A DNA stretch of 5,181 nt from CAYRVF01 sp964427535 (lineage in GTDB: Bacteria > Chloroflexota > Ktedonobacteria > Ktedonobacterales > JADMIN01), in the NCBI GenBank assembly GCA_964427535.1, contig CAYRVF010000202.1:1-5181 (forward strand). Reading direction: 5' to 3'. Numbering within the stretch: position 1 is the stretch's first letter; each line of letters starts with the position of its first letter. The position numbers and the translations under genes are program-made. Positions 4,746 through 5,181 of this stretch are shown in pieces. The notes beneath the pieces were generated by a model. That model was not told the DNA's origin. It searched no databases and was given only the letters and a program-made list of their open reading frames with translations.

Positions 4746-5181
4746 CTATGCGGGGACGGATGTCCGGTGCGCGTGCATGAGCCAGACGTAGGCGTCTTCG
4801 AGGCTGGGTTCGGCCGGCACCGCGTCGGCAGATGGCCGAACGTCACTCACGATGCGATAGTGCACGGCAGCGCCCAGGCGCAGCTGCGAGACGACGATAC
4901 CGGTGTCCTTGGGCGTGCCGCTGGCCAGCGTCACCGTCCAGACCTTGCCCCGGGCCGCCGCCACCAGATCGGCGATCTCACCGCGATAGATCACCTCGCC
5001 AGCACGCAGGACGGCGAGCCGCTGGCACGTCTGCGCGATGTCCTCGACGATATGCGTCGAGAGCAGCACGATCCGGTCGCCGCCGAGATCGGCGAGCAGG
5101 TTGCGGAAGCGGATGCGCTCTTCGGGGTCCAGCCCCGCCGTCGGCTCGTCCACGATGACGAGCTTGGGATCGTTGAGCAGG
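4746..5181 (-). CDS. ABC transporter ATP-binding protein, 5'-truncated
   Basis: The C-terminal ~144 residues of an ABC-type ATPase that powers membrane transport. The gene enters from the right edge: the frame is open to 5180 and reads LLNDPKLVIVDEPTAGLDPEER, so the GTG at 5151-5153 is an internal Val, not a start. Present are Walker B (LVIVDEP, with catalytic Glu), the D-loop (AGLDP) and the H-switch His in LLSTHIVEDI, then CQRLAVLRAGEVIYRGE, all expected order and spacing. Walker A and the LSGGQ signature lie outside. After the nucleotide-binding domain comes a ~60-residue extension ending PSLEDAYVWLM, typical of ABC-2 type exporters and drug/antibiotic-efflux ATPases. The stop is TAG, complement of 4746-4748. 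The membrane subunit would probably be encoded elsewhere, as the gene ends the operon on this side. Substrate unknown. Confidence 0.92.
   Translation of the reverse strand, partial: LLNDPKLVIVDEPTAGLDPEERIRFRNLLADLGGDRIVLLSTHIVEDIAQTCQRLAVLRAGEVIYRGEIADLVAAARGKVWTVTLASGTPKDTGIVVSQLRLGAAVHYRIVSDVRPSADAVPAEPSLEDAYVWLMHAHRTSVPA

Noticed and set aside
5151..5153. Minus-strand GTG as the start of a short 135-aa ABC protein
   Set aside because: The Walker B strand (LVIVDEP) continues upstream of this codon to the window edge, so the gene is truncated, not short.
4832..5158. 108-codon plus-strand frame opposite the ABC transporter gene
   Set aside because: Arg/Pro/Ala-rich shadow of a gene with intact Walker B, D-loop and H-switch.
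1..5181. CRISPR array, tRNA or rRNA gene, transposase or prophage genes
   Set aside because: No regularly spaced repeats, cloverleaf-type sequence, conserved rRNA segments or mobile-element protein motifs were seen on either strand.

Overview
This is a window of about 5.2 kb from a high-GC bacterium. It carries three complete genes, two genes cut by the window edges, and unusually roomy, structure-rich intergenic DNA. GC-rich codon use, a leaderless-type promoter and G/C-rich intergenic palindromes would suit Chloroflexota (Thermomicrobia-like) or another high-GC lineage. That placement is inference; nothing here is a taxonomic marker strong enough to prove it. I see no rRNA, tRNA, CRISPR array, transposase or phage gene.

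Layout. Positions 1-803 (+) are the 3' part of rmlB (dTDP-glucose 4,6-dehydratase). After a 106-nt gap, 910-1842 (+) is an RmlD-like dTDP-4-dehydrorhamnose reductase. The two enzymes catalyse the first and last steps of converting dTDP-glucose to dTDP-L-rhamnose, so the left end is a nucleotide-sugar cluster supplying cell-surface glycans. Positions 1843-2143 are a convergent intergenic region full of hairpins, including a perfect 17-bp stem. Positions 2144-2626 (-) encode an uncharacterised 160-aa protein. Positions 2627-3335 are a 709-nt stretch without a confident gene; it holds a few tiny ORFs (one coding for a possible single-pass membrane peptide), short repeats and the prfB promoter.

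Positions 3336-4449 (+) are prfB, encoding peptide chain release factor 2. It is split by the classic autoregulatory +1 frameshift site (CTT TGA C), so the protein has to be read in two frames: 22 codons from 3336, then 348 codons from 3403. A near-consensus sigma-70 promoter places the transcription start at or next to the ATG, so the mRNA is probably leaderless. A perfect inverted repeat overlaps that promoter. Positions 4450-4745 are a second convergent intergenic region with a C/A-rich, G-poor stretch, a terminator-type hairpin, a G-quadruplex motif and a short palindrome. Positions 4746-5181 (-) are the C-terminal part of an ABC transporter ATPase running off the right edge.

The genes are a mix of housekeeping (prfB), surface sugar synthesis (rmlB, rmlD) and transport, not a single pathway. 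I found no convincing new multi-gene system. The most informative signals are regulatory: how prfB is transcribed and translated, and the structured convergent intergenic regions.
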